From the NCBI GenBank assembly GCA_963556195.1, contig OY744532.1, positions 82,523,734 to 82,587,733 of the forward strand: DNA of 64,000 nt, read 5' to 3'. Each line of letters opens with the position of its first letter. Position 1 is the stretch's first letter. The position numbers and the translations under genes were made by a program. Below are positions 26,311 through 36,027 of the stretch, piece by piece. The stretch is from Sepiola atlantica. Lineage: Eukaryota > Mollusca > Cephalopoda > Sepiida > Sepiolidae. The notes under the pieces were generated by a model. That model worked only from the letters and a program-made list of their open reading frames with translations, had not been told where the DNA came from and did no database searches.

Positions 26311-27305
26311 AATGTACAGCGTAATGTACAGAAACCAGTGTCTACCAAAGCTGTATCTCCCAAGTGAAACAGGGGTTATGGGTCTCTTAGAAATCGACTA
26401 TCAACATCGAGCCACTATTGTGAGCATCGGCCAATATCTGATGAACTCCCAGAACCCAACCCTTATGATGGTATGCCAACATCCAGAAACAGCACAACCT
26501 CTATCACCAAACTGGCCAAACATTTTGGACAGGACGGTCTTACAAATGAGGTAGAAACAGACAACAATCTTACCACAGAAATAGCTCCCAAAAGCCGTCA
26601 GAAATACACCAAGACCTTCCATTCCAGAAAACTGGAAGAATGGGCCAACCAACAACGTGCTAAGTATTCCCTAGATGAATTATCCCAGTAATATATAGAT
26701 AAGGAAGGCTCTGTAGACTGGCTGAAAAGAGGATCTCTCCACTATGATCAGGAGAGAATGGTAATGGCTGCTCAAGATCAAGGCTTGATTAGCAATGCCT
26801 TTAAAATAATAAGTGGTCTCAGCAACAATAACAAGTGCAAATTCTGCCCCCAAAGAAGTAGAGCGTGAGCCACTTGACACCCGGTTTTAAGGTTCTCCTT
26901 TGCGATGGCTATTATACAATGCGACACAACAGAGTGTGTAAATATCTTCACTGGACTATTTGTAAAAAGTTGAATATCCAGTGTAGCAGCAAGTCCTGCG
27001 AGCATATACGAAAAAGAACAGTTGGAAATAATTTATACACTATCTACTATGACTATGCAATCCCTACAGCTACATATCTAGAAAACGGAGCTGTTAAACC
27101 TGACATCGTAATATGGGACAAAAGAGAGAAAGTAGCAACCCTAGTTGAAGTCAGTGTCCCTAATGATGCCGGATTGAACAGAGCAGAAAGGGAAAAGATT
27201 ACGAAATGCCAAGATCTTATGTACAACATGAAAAGAAAATTTAAGGAAAATCTCCATCATACCAGTAATTATAGGAGCAACAGGACTAATGAAAAAGAAT
27301 TATAA
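26303..27305 (+). pseudogene. LINE C-terminal region with restriction-like endonuclease
   Basis: Continues the LINE in shifted frames. A linker includes YLPSETGVMGLLEI. A finger-like CKFCPQRS with a downstream HLTPGFKVLLCDGYY and RHNRVCKYLHW resembles the CCHC/RH region of R2/R4 proteins. The endonuclease core is KPDIVIWDKREKVATLVEVS at about 27096-27155, matching the PD-(D/E)xK pattern, followed by VPNDAGLNRAEREKITKCQDL. This domain nicks target DNA in site-selective LINEs. One 146-codon frame (26865-27305) is open, with breaks before it at about 26560-26865. Confidence 0.87.
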
Positions 27306-27492
27306 AGCTATCTGGCGAGTATACCCGGTGAACCGAGTGCAAGAGAAATACAAAGAACTACCCTTAAAGGGACGGTTGGAATCTTAATATAGTCTCTAGG
27401 CTAGAGTGTCTGAAATAGCCAGTGGATGTTTGGAATCCGGTAGGATGCCTCATCTCCAAAAAAAAACAGAAAGAATAGAAAAATAAAAAAAT

Positions 27493-27497
<5 letters not shown>

Positions 27498-27530
<33 letters not shown>

Positions 27531-27624
27531 TATACACACATATATGTATATATATATATGTGTGTGTCTGTACATATATAAAGCAAACATATATATATAC
27601 ATGTGTATATATATACATTTATAT

Positions 27625-27656
<32 letters not shown>

Positions 27657-27723
27657 GTGTGTGTTTTTGCTTATATATACATACATATATATATACGTGT
27701 GTGTTTGTTTATATATATATATG

Positions 27724-27758
<35 letters not shown>

Positions 27759-27765
27759 GTATACA

Positions 27766-27797
<32 letters not shown>
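27498..27797. repeat. Large imperfect (TA)n/(TG)n/(ACA) microsatellite
   Basis: About 300 bp of TA repeats with ACACACA, TGTGTG and TACATATA variants, directly downstream of the LINE 3' end. It produces long Tyr/Ile artefact frames on both strands. Confidence 0.95.
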
Positions 27798-28369
27798 AAT
27801 CATATTCATGACTGTGTCTGTATGTGTGTCGGGCATGATAGTTACCCAGTTGAGACAGATTAAACGCAGATTTGAAATAATCATCTTCGATCTGATGCCC
27901 CAATATGTTTTATATTGTTTTGAACAATATATGTAAAAATAACATTTTTTTTTAACTCTCCCAATTTGAGGCATTCTATTATAAGCCGATTTTACAACTT
28001 ACTTATAATAATCTCACGTTTTCACAATAGGAATATATAATAAATTAACATAGAAAAATGAGTCAATATTGTTTTTTAGCAAAATATACGTACGTATTTA
28101 AGATACATTTTATACAAAAACGATATTTCTTTTGGTTTTATTTCATTTATCTTAAACAAACTAACAAGTGTAGATATATGCAGATAAGTTAAATATTTCT
28201 TGCCAAACTCATAACATGTTTGTTCGGTGGTCGTGTGGATAAAGCGTTAGTTTTCTCTCATCTGACGCCTCTTGCTTTTTTTTTGTTTGGCTATAGTGTT
28301 TCAGGAATTTCACTGCCGGTATCGATCAATATCATACACTTTAATAATGCACTTGATTATTCATTTTTA
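27798..28369. other. Unassigned AT-rich DNA
   Basis: Nothing firm. Near 28225-28330 the phrases gtcgtgtggataaagcg and ggtatcgatc weakly suggest tRNA A- and B-box relics. I do not annotate a tRNA here. Confidence 0.3.
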
Positions 28370-28883
28370 GGTACTGCTCTAGATTAGAACCCAAGCTAAA
28401 ATCCACTTGCTGTCAGTAGTTTCGGATGTTTATGTAGATGTCTGGAAATACCGAGGCGCTTATCCAATCAGAATCCGAGAAAATAAACAGACGACCATTT
28501 AACCATTTTATTGATTCAACCGCGAAATACACTAAATGGAAATAAACAAAAATATCAAAGCGATAAGCAATGTTAACTAACCCTTACCCTTTCATAAACC
28601 ACACTAACCACATAAACACCGTTGTAAGACTTGTTCAATGACAAAAAAAATTAATGTAGAAAAAAATCATAACCCTATCAAACACTCTAACCTTACATCT
28701 AACACTGTTTTAACACTTCTTATATTTTTATTATAAAAGAAATAATTACGTGTAAGCAATAAACATTTTTTTTACCAGTCGCACATCCAGAAAACAACTT
28801 TTCATTCGGCTTGTCTGCGTAAACACCCGAGGACTACGGACACCTAGTCGATTTTAGTCTGAGTCCTTAGCAGGACCAATACC
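28370..28883. mobile_element. TIR element (MITE), long form of the fold-back family
   Basis: The left end begins ggtactgctctagattag and continues to aagctaaaatccact. The right end, reverse-complemented, begins ggtattggtcctgctaagg and continues to actaaaatcgact. Over about 40 bp the termini agree at roughly three quarters of positions by eye. The left terminus also matches both arms of the 83-bp hairpin at 54841-54923 (ggtact..tc.agattag.acccaagct). The interior is noncoding. Both copies are preceded by TTAG. Confidence 0.65.
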
Positions 28884-30016
28884 GATACACGTTACTATTC
28901 TGTTCATTAACACACATTTCGTATTTATTTTAAAGTTTGTACATTTTAAAATATACAAACTTTTTCATATGAAAAAGATTTAGAAACCCAGTGTTGACTT
29001 GTAACTCAGCTAGTATATGCACAGAGTTGTATTTACTATTTTGTTGTCTCTTTGTTCACGAACTCTTATTTAGCTATTTAAAGTATACGCTCCTAATCAA
29101 AGAGATTCTTACGCAACCTTATTTGAATGAGTAGACTTCGTTTGATCTCATGATGTAAATTAATGGTGTGGTTTTGTTTCATATGTTAAATAAAATTGGA
29201 GATAACATATGTATTTGGAAGGGTCTTTTTATCCCGTATATTACATTTTGATCCATGCGTGTAGAATACCATTGTGGTTTCTTTGTTTAGTATGGTCTCC
29301 AAGAAAGAAAACAAAACAAAAACAAAATAAAGTGTTACTTCATTTTTTAATAACTTAAAAAGTATAAAAGTTAAGTAGTCAGGCAATAGTCGAGGGCGAG
29401 CCAGAGTCTTTTATTTAGCTTCTACACCGTATAGGGACGTGGAAATAATATTTCTGCGAGTGTACTTAATTTACACGTCACATTAAGGTGTTGATTGGTA
29501 AGCAATGTAACTTTAATTGTCATATTGAAGCTTTGATTTATTAGAGCGAATATTGAACTCTCATCTCCCGGCCTATTAGAAAGCATTGTTTTAATTATGC
29601 ATGCTCGGACGTATAAATAATACAACTTCAAAAAGTGAGAATATGATTGTTCATCTAGTGTTTGACATTTATCCCCTCAAACTACGGTATATTTAAAATA
29701 GATTATAAACTAGACATTTTACGAAAATTATTTCAGCGAATATTACTGTGCTTATCCTCACTCGAAGCGAATACATGATCACATCCTCGGCCACCACTTT
29801 AAAAAATGAACATATATACAATTTACAATATAAAAATAAAAGCGGGATTATAGTTGTTGGTTTTAAGAAAATTGTAATCAACACATAATTCAGTAACAAC
29901 ATTGCGTAAATACAATTGGAATTATTTATCCTAAAGTAATGGTATAGTGTCTTTATCTTTTTATCTTCCACTCTATAATAAAGTCCAATGTAAACTTACG
30001 TGCACCCATTCACTCG

Positions 30017-30018
<2 letters not shown>
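28884..30018. other. Unassigned AT-rich DNA
   Basis: No recognised feature. A 92-codon minus-strand frame at 29693-29971 has no domain signature. Confidence 0.4.
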
Positions 30019-30107
<89 letters not shown>

Positions 30108-30109
30108 TA
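30019..30109. repeat. (TA)n microsatellite
   Basis: TA, about 90 bp, with one TGTA change. Confidence 0.97.
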
Positions 30110-30202
30110 TTTCATGTATCCACATGAAATGTTATAAGGAAATATAATATGTTATGTGTTGATTATCAGTGTTTACTTCAACAGTGTTCAATAAGTTGGT
30201 AG

Positions 30203-30206
<4 letters not shown>

Positions 30207-30291
<85 letters not shown>

Positions 30292-30337
30292 ATGCTAGTT
30301 TGCTTAAATATATATATAGAGAGAGAGTGGTAGTTTG

Positions 30338-30392
<55 letters not shown>
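30207..30392. repeat. (TA)n-(GA)n-(TA)n compound microsatellite
   Basis: Two TA tracts with GA runs between them and the phrase tagtttgctta repeated twice (30296 and 30331), showing internal duplication. Confidence 0.95.
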
Positions 30393-30394
<2 letters not shown>

Positions 30395-30429
30395 AGCAGA
30401 GAACTTGAATGTGGACAGTACTTTGATGC

Positions 30430-30842
30430 ATACTAGACAATATCCTAGAGTGACTAAAGTCACTCTGTACAGATGATTTCAGGACAACCTGGCATGAAAC
30501 GACTTCGCTCTACAAGTAAATCCTGACTAAATCTTCGAAATAACATAGTGTTCAAAGACTACATAAGATGCACTCGGTATGGCTAACCAACACTTATTTA
30601 TAGGAGGAATGGTGCACGTTCTCCAAGTGATGTAAGTTCTAGCAAAAAAGGTGGGCTCCATCTACCGTGCTAGTAAACTTCTCACACCTGACATTATCCT
30701 ATATCTCTCCAAACCACTATCCACCCATGCATGGAGTATTCTTGCCACATCTGGGCTAGTGCATCATCTACTAGTCTCTCCCTCTTAGCCAAGGTCCAAA
30801 ACAGAGTCGCCAACTTAATATGTACATCACTATCCACTAAGC
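30430..30842 (+). pseudogene. Jockey/CR1-like LINE, C-terminal RT fragment
   Basis: From 30642 the plus strand reads AKKVGSIYRASKLLTPDIIL. After one frameshift it continues with IHPCMEYSCHIWASASSTSL and LAKVQNRVANLICTSL, the typical thumb/C-terminal segment of jockey, CR1 and L2 RTs. Upstream sequence (30440-30560) is weakly compatible with the preceding region. The fragment ends abruptly at 30842, where a LINE segment in the opposite orientation begins. Confidence 0.75.
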
Positions 30843-32090
30843 TTACTGGTATAAGATTACGCCCACATGCTTTGGAGGTGTCAAGTTATCAAGGATGGTT
30901 TTAGTCCGCAATGAGAATTTGAGGAAGGGAGTTGCTGATTCCCAGATGGAGTTTAAAGCGAAATGCTGGGCAAGTAGTTCAGCCGTGCAAACAACATCAG
31001 TGTGATTTGATAGCGGGAGAATTGTCGATTGTCCATTGTTCACCACATACTTGTAGATTTTCCCGAAATCCCGAGTACCTAGTTTCTGTGACTGAATGCG
31101 TTTTCCGGTTATCTCTGTACAACTTCGTCTGCCTCTCTGCAATAGCAGCTGCACATTCTTAGGTAAACAATTGAGGAGAGTTGGATTTGCCAAATAATTT
31201 TCGCGTGGGGACATAAGCATCAATGTCTGCTTTGACCCATTCTGTTAGCTCATTTGCATAATGATCAGCAGTAAGTGAGAATGGTTCACCCCATGGGGCG
31301 TCGGTGGTGTGATCCCTGAGGGATTCAAAATCAGCCTGCACATAGTTTCTCGTCGTTTTGTGCAGCGGTTCTTCAGCTTCTGAACGAGTTTTTAACGTGA
31401 TAAGTATGATTATCAAAACGTGGTCTGAGTTTCACAGCGGACTATGGGCATTTGTCACACAATCTTCTGGTAGTGAGGTCAAAAACAGGTCAAGAAGTGA
31501 GGCTTGCTGGTCCGCACAATCAGGAAGGCGGGTTGGAAAAGTGAAAGTTTGGGAGAGGTCGTGAGCAGAAGAAATTAAACGTAGAGTCCCCAGCTGAATC
31601 AGTAACGCTGGGGAATCCCAACCATCTAAGTCTTTAAAATTCCCAAATACATGTATTTGGGCATTCGAGTCGAGTGCGGGTGCTCTATCTACGCTTTAAG
31701 AGACAGAGTCAAGCAGGGTACAGTCTTTGGTCGAAGGAGAACTGTATAAAAATATAAGTAATTAACTCTGTGATGTAAGGTCAATGTAAAGCACTTGTAG
31801 GCTTGGTCATCTGATTCTAAAATATGTTCTCAAGTCAAGAGGAGGGTGTTCCAAACATACTCTCTTAGCCCGTGGATATGTTTGTCAGAGTCTTTACGGT
31901 AGAGTGGAAGGTAATCAGTCATGTTAAAATGGTGAGAGGAGATTGAGGAGTGAAGGTTTGTTTAACTTAGTGCTAGGATATCCGGGGAGTTTGTTCGTGA
32001 AAATGTTCTACGTCGTAAATGTTGGTTCTAAGTTCCCGGATATTTGTGGATTCGAGCCTCAAGGGCGGACGTGAAGATGTTGTTCGTTGT
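30843..32090 (-). pseudogene. Jockey/CR1-like LINE, APE endonuclease to RT N-terminus
   Basis: On the minus strand, from right to left, there are readable AP-type endonuclease blocks: SPDILALS then TNLHSSISS near 31960, NMTDYLPLYRKDSDKHIHGL, FGNFKDLDGWDSPALL near 31640, FPTRLPDCADQQASLLDLF and NSDHVLIIILI near 31420. These are followed by the linker to RT: LRDHTTDAPWGEPF, LLQRGRRSCTEITG, KIYKYVVNNGQSTILPL and CTAELLAQHFALNS (31416-30843). Several frameshifts and stops are present. The endonuclease would nick target DNA for target-primed reverse transcription. RT catalytic blocks are absent. Confidence 0.82.
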
Positions 32091-32861
32091 GTGGTCTTGT
32101 TTAGGCTTTTTTTCTTATTTAGTAAATTCATGTGTGTTTTGAGATAGATTGGGGAGGACTTAGTGATGACTTCTTTGGTGCCAATAAGCTACCACAACCA
32201 GTCCATTAGTCGTGACTTGGTCCATACGGGGTGTGTCCTTAGGAAAGCCCACTAGAGATGACTGTACGCTCCCTTTGCATGCGCGACATGACCCATACAG
32301 ATACCTGCGATTTTATGCAACTGTTGATGGAGCAGCCGTTCCTAGCGCTACCTAAGATGTTGGGCTCTTAACTACCAGTCGTAAACAGCAGCAAGACAAG
32401 CTGTCTAACCTGTACCCTCAACCTCTCGGAACAAGAGCGACCCAGACTAGTCATGTAAGACTTAGTGACGCAAACATTTTCCCCGAATTGCCTATATAGA
32501 GAGAAAGAGAGACGGCGTTCATTGCCTTAGTCAGGAAACACGGCCAAGCACTAGGTGTCTTTTGAGGCGTTTCAGTGCTTGTACATCTACGTCTTGCTAA
32601 TAGACAGAGAAGGAGTGCAAAGGCCGGGCGATAGGCATAGACCATTTACTCCTTAAGAAATTATAGGTTTGCAAACATGATATAAGTATCACGTGTTAGC
32701 GCGAGGAAAAGGCTCTTTGATTTTTTAGAACTTTAACTTAATGAAAATGAACGAAAAAGAGCATCTATATATCGAATCTCGGCGTGGATACACTTAGTAC
32801 ATATAGTTTAACAAATGAGTCCACACAATAATCACCCCTTTACACACACAGACATACCTAG
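32091..32861. other. Unassigned DNA
   Basis: Mixed composition with CpG-containing stretches at 32160-32420. No gene or family is recognised. Confidence 0.35.
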
Positions 32862-32894
32862 CGAGATACACCCCCACACACACACCAACACCCC

Positions 32895-32935
<41 letters not shown>
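32862..32935. repeat. (CA)n-(TA)n microsatellite
   Basis: CACAC and CCCCACACA repeats followed by TA. Confidence 0.93.
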
Positions 32936-32937
<2 letters not shown>

Positions 32938-33196
32938 AAAGAAGGAAAGATGAAGATAACAAATTGCATAAAATTACATAAAATTACATACAATTGATAC
33001 AAATTTTATTACATCAAAAGTTCAGACTTAAGGAGTTACACTAATCCGTAATCCATGGGTTTCAAAGAAAAAACTCTTCTCGTCATTTATTTATCTTCAT
33101 ATTTCCTTCTTTAAATTGATTGCTCTGCTCAACGTATTGAGCTTTACTTTATCAAGATTGATCACTTTAACGGTACTACACTTATCGTTAATTCTA

Positions 33197-33218
33197 TTAT
33201 ATATATATATATATATAT
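33197..33218. repeat. Short (TA)n tract at the left edge of a PLE
   Basis: 22 bp of TA directly abutting the inverted repeat that begins at 33219. Confidence 0.9.
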
Positions 33219-33510
33219 GGTAAAATGAAAAAGGAAAACCAAAAACTGGATGTTTTTTATGTGTACATCAACGTTTCGTCTTTATTCATAAGACTTCATC
33301 AGGATGATGATATAGGGAAAAGATATCATGCAAGCACAGATACATGTAGGGTAGACATGTTGGGAAGAAAAATAAAATAAAATGAAAAATAATGGCAGCG
33401 TCTTGCTGGACGTCCGTACTTGTTAGAGAATGAAAATGAGTGGGAGAAAAAGAGGAAGGGTGGAGGGAGCAAGGACTACTGTGGCTGGCGATGAGAGAAA
33501 GAGGTGGGGG
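33218..33510 (+). repeat. PLE-1 left inverted repeat
   Basis: Begins ggtaaaatgaaaaaggaaaa and ends aagaggtggggg. It differs from the reverse complement of 34363-34655 at only two positions by eye (C/T near 33288 and A/G near 33452). The arm contains the complement of the motif ctgatgaagtc...gacgaaacg at 33273-33302. Confidence 0.95.
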
Positions 33511-34050
33511 ATGAGCAGGGGTAAAATGGATGGCAGAGAGAGATTGGAGGAAGAGGGGGAGGGGGTGTTTGACCAGATGGCTGTGGTCGAGATTGAAGGG
33601 GAAGAGTGGGTTGGAATGTTTGTGTGTGGGCGTGTATGCAGGGAAAATTGGGATGGGTAGAGAGGGAGGGGGGGCTGTGATTTTGGTGGATGGGCGAAAG
33701 TTATGGTCTTAGAGAGCGTTTTGAGAAAATGAGGGAATTTAAGAAGAGGTATGGGAGAAAATAGATGAGAGGGGGAAGAGGGAGGATTTGTCGTGATAGG
33801 GTGTGAAATATTTGAAATATTTGGAAAATGATAGCAATGAGTGAGGGATTGGAGTGGGTGGGGGAGGGGGTGATTGAAAGGGTGGGTGAGGAATATTTGA
33901 AATATTTGGAACATGAGAAATTTTATTTGGACTGTAGTATTAAAAATGTGAGGGAAAAAAGTGAGGGAAAAAAAGAAGAAGATTCAGGGAGAAGAAGGAA
34001 GGGTGTGGGTGAATGGAAGAGTGTCATAAGGTTAGAGATGAAAATAAAAG
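33511..34050. other. PLE-1 internal purine-rich noncoding segment
   Basis: About 500 bp with extreme strand bias: the plus strand is nearly all G and A with T, and C is rare. The phrase gaaatatttgaaatatttgg recurs at 33807 and 33893. A 163-codon frame on the opposite strand (33423-33914) is Pro/Ser/Leu-rich and is best read as a by-product of this composition. Confidence 0.7.
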
Positions 34051-34335
34051 TTAACCATGATCAGGCAAAAGACTGTGTTCTGTGAGGATGATCTTGCTTA
34101 TTAAGGGTGATAGGTTAAAGAAACCATTTCGCTGCTTGATGGTGGTAGAGGATGTGATGAGGGCAGTTTCCAATAATCTTCGCCGAGATTTGTTGTGGAT
34201 GTGTTTAGTGATTTTGGCTTGTTCAAATTTGAATGCATGACCATATTCTAGAGCATGGGAGAAAAGTGCACTAAGAGGGTTGTTGTTTTTTATGTCCCTT
34301 TTATGTTCATTTAATCGTTTCTTTAATTCACGTTG
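34051..34335 (-). pseudogene. PLE GIY-YIG endonuclease fragment
   Basis: The minus-strand frame spans 34051-34443, but its first 27 residues are encoded by the inverted repeat and are probably not native. From CHQFYVGETQRELKKRLNEH onward it matches the GIY-YIG nuclease: FYVGET corresponds to the YIG block, RLNEHKRDI carries the usual conserved Arg and His, and HALEYGHAFKFEQAKI with LLETALI forms the C-terminal core. In full Penelope proteins this domain follows the RT and cuts target DNA. The upstream GIY strand and the entire RT are missing. A C-terminal ISKIILTEHSLLPDHG precedes the stop. Confidence 0.85.
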
Positions 34336-34362
34336 TGTTTCTCCCACGTAGAATTGATGGCA

Positions 34363-34655
34363 CCCCCACCTCTTTCTCTCATCGCCAGCCACAGTAGTCC
34401 TTGCTCCCTCCACCCTTCCCCTTTTTCTCCCACTCATTTTCATTCTCTAACAAGTACGGACGTCCAGCAAGACGCTGCCATTATTTTTCATTTTATTTTA
34501 TTTTTCTTCCCAACATGTCTACCCTACATGTATCTGTGCTTGCATGATATCTTTTCCCTATATCATCATCCTGATGAAGTCTTATAAATAAAGACGAAAC
34601 GTTGATGTACACATAAAAAACATCCAGTTTTTGGTTTTCCTTTTTCATTTTACCA
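34363..34655 (-). repeat. PLE-1 right inverted repeat
   Basis: Reverse complement of 33218-33510 with two mismatches. It contains ctgatgaagtcttataaata followed by aagacgaaacg at 34571-34601, a hammerhead-like arrangement. Confidence 0.95.
34571..34610 (+). ncRNA. Hammerhead-ribozyme-like motif in the PLE-1 arm
   Basis: CTGATGA is followed by a hairpin (GTCTT paired with AAGAC) and then GAAAC, the order of the hammerhead core. Helix I is not convincingly formed by the flanks and one extra A follows CTGATGA, so catalysis is doubtful. Hammerhead motifs are documented in Penelope-like elements. The same motif is present inverted at 33273-33302. Confidence 0.4.
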
Positions 34656-34685
34656 TCACGTCGGATTACCTTCATCCTTCTCTTC

Positions 34686-34687
<2 letters not shown>

Positions 34688-34747
<60 letters not shown>
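34688..34747. repeat. (TA)n microsatellite
   Basis: 60 bp of TA after the PLE-1 tail (acgtcggattaccttcatcc). Confidence 0.97.
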
Positions 34748-34749
<2 letters not shown>

Positions 34750-35188
34750 ACACGATACTAAACTTTACCACCCCTCTTTCCATCAAGGGGCCTCCCGACA
34801 ACGGGCATCCAGACTGGGTGTTGTAGGAAGGTGGAAACGAAACAAGTCGAAAGGGATCAAGCGAATTTAGTTTCGTATCAACATATCATGACAAATATGA
34901 TTTCGAGTGAATTATTTTAATTTTATTTTTCGTTCCAACTAGAGATACACATTATATGACGTCTTAATATTTCTCCTTCGTTCCTTTTTTTGATCATTTT
35001 AACTTAAGTGTGTTGTTATACCCCCGTGTTTATACACCATATCTCTGCCTATGCGATTCGTTTTTGGCTAAGGAATATTTCTTTTTTCCGTCATTTCCAA
35101 TATGTAGTTGTCCCGTTATACTTCGGAAGAGGCCAGGAGGTAGAAATAAATTACAATGCCGTCAGTTACATTGTGTATATGAATTTCT
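34748..35188. other. Unassigned DNA
   Basis: Nothing recognised. Confidence 0.4.
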
Positions 35189-35210
35189 TCTCTTTCTCTC
35201 TCTCTCTCCT

Positions 35211-35252
<42 letters not shown>

Positions 35253-35286
35253 TGTATATATATATATGTATGTATATATATATATG

Positions 35287-35333
<47 letters not shown>
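35189..35333. repeat. (CT)n-(TA)n compound microsatellite
   Basis: CT-rich tract followed by TA with regularly spaced GTATGTA changes. Confidence 0.96.
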
Positions 35334-35336
<3 letters not shown>

Positions 35337-35573
35337 CACATACATTGACACCCATACTTTTATGCGAAAGTTAGCGAGTAAAATACATGCCCTGTACTCG
35401 TTCCTTGTTCAAATTGTCTCAAAAAGTTACGCAAAGCGAGAAAGCGATTAGCTGTTTCAAATAAACATAAGACTTCCCCAACTGGATGCAATACATTTCG
35501 AGAGAAAGTATCATTCTACAATGAAAAGTCAACGGTGGGTATTTGTGTTATTTTCAGATAATCAAATATAATA

Positions 35574-35783
35574 CAGTGTAACCAAAATATAAGAGACCCT
35601 GATATAAGAGGACCCCGGCTATAATATATTTTTTCTTTGTGGCCCCAGATTAGAGCCTGCATTAATGTATATAAATTAGACCCGGATATAAGATACCCAC
35701 ATATAAGAGAAACTCGGATATAAGATATATTTTCTCTGGTCCCGTCCTCTCCGATATAAGAGAGTTCGCTTGAGTGACAGTGT
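35574..35783. mobile_element. Pogo/Tigger-like MITE
   Basis: Starts cagtgtaaccaaaatataag after a TA. The far end, reverse-complemented, begins cactgtcactcaagcgaac then tctcttatatcgg. The CAGTG-type termini and the repeated (g)gatataaga units (about 35603, 35692, 35716 and 35752) resemble the termini of pogo/Tigger-class elements. About 210 bp long, with no coding capacity. Confidence 0.6.
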
Positions 35784-36027
35784 GATGTCGTAAATCAGAC
35801 AACCTCTACTTTAAAATGTTGCTTTCTGTGTAATAATATTTAATATATGAAAAAAATAAATCAATGACATAATTCTATAGTTTTAAATGAATATTTTAGT
35901 AATATATGTAGATAAATATCTTGCGCAAACACTGGTGGAGCGTGATTTTCTACCGTTATTTTTACGGATGGTGAACACTAAGAGTTGTATAAATTACATA
36001 CTGTTTAATAACACATAGCTTACAGTA

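Larger units (their letters stand above)
25240..27480 (+). mobile_element. 5'-truncated RLE-type LINE (R4/Dong or R2-like)
   Basis: Reverse transcriptase blocks are followed by a cysteine/histidine segment and a C-terminal restriction-like endonuclease in the order expected for RLE-class LINEs. No N-terminal domain is found and the left boundary is unclear (readable LINE sequence begins about 25245). The 3' end has an A-rich tail region (about 27455-27497) that runs into a 300-bp (TA)n tract. Stops and frameshifts occur throughout, so the copy is inactive. Confidence 0.87.
33219..34655 (-). mobile_element. Penelope-like element remnant with inverted terminal repeats (PLE-1)
   Basis: Two 293-bp inverted repeats (33218-33510 and 34363-34655) flank 852 bp containing a GIY-YIG endonuclease fragment on the minus strand. 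No RT is present, so the element is strongly 5'-truncated. Short (TA)n lies immediately left, and a 60-bp (TA)n lies 33 bp beyond the right arm. Penelope-like elements are known for terminal repeats in unusual arrangements and for 5' truncation, so I assign the unit to that class through the GIY-YIG domain. Confidence 0.85.

Noticed and set aside
27450..27974. 174-codon Tyr/Ile-rich frame over the TA microsatellite
   Set aside because: TA repeats encode IYIY in all frames. This and similar frames at other TA tracts are compositional artefacts.
28225..28335. tRNA-derived SINE
   Set aside because: A- and B-box resemblance is weak and the spacing is too large. No second copy is seen.
30430..32090. 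Twin-primed LINE insertion
   Set aside because: The inverted 5' part would have to lie on the left of the plus-strand 3' part, but it lies on the right.
33423..33914. 163-codon Pro/Ser/Leu-rich minus-strand frame in PLE-1
   Set aside because: It lies in a purine-skewed noncoding segment and overlaps the inverted repeat, with no domain signature.
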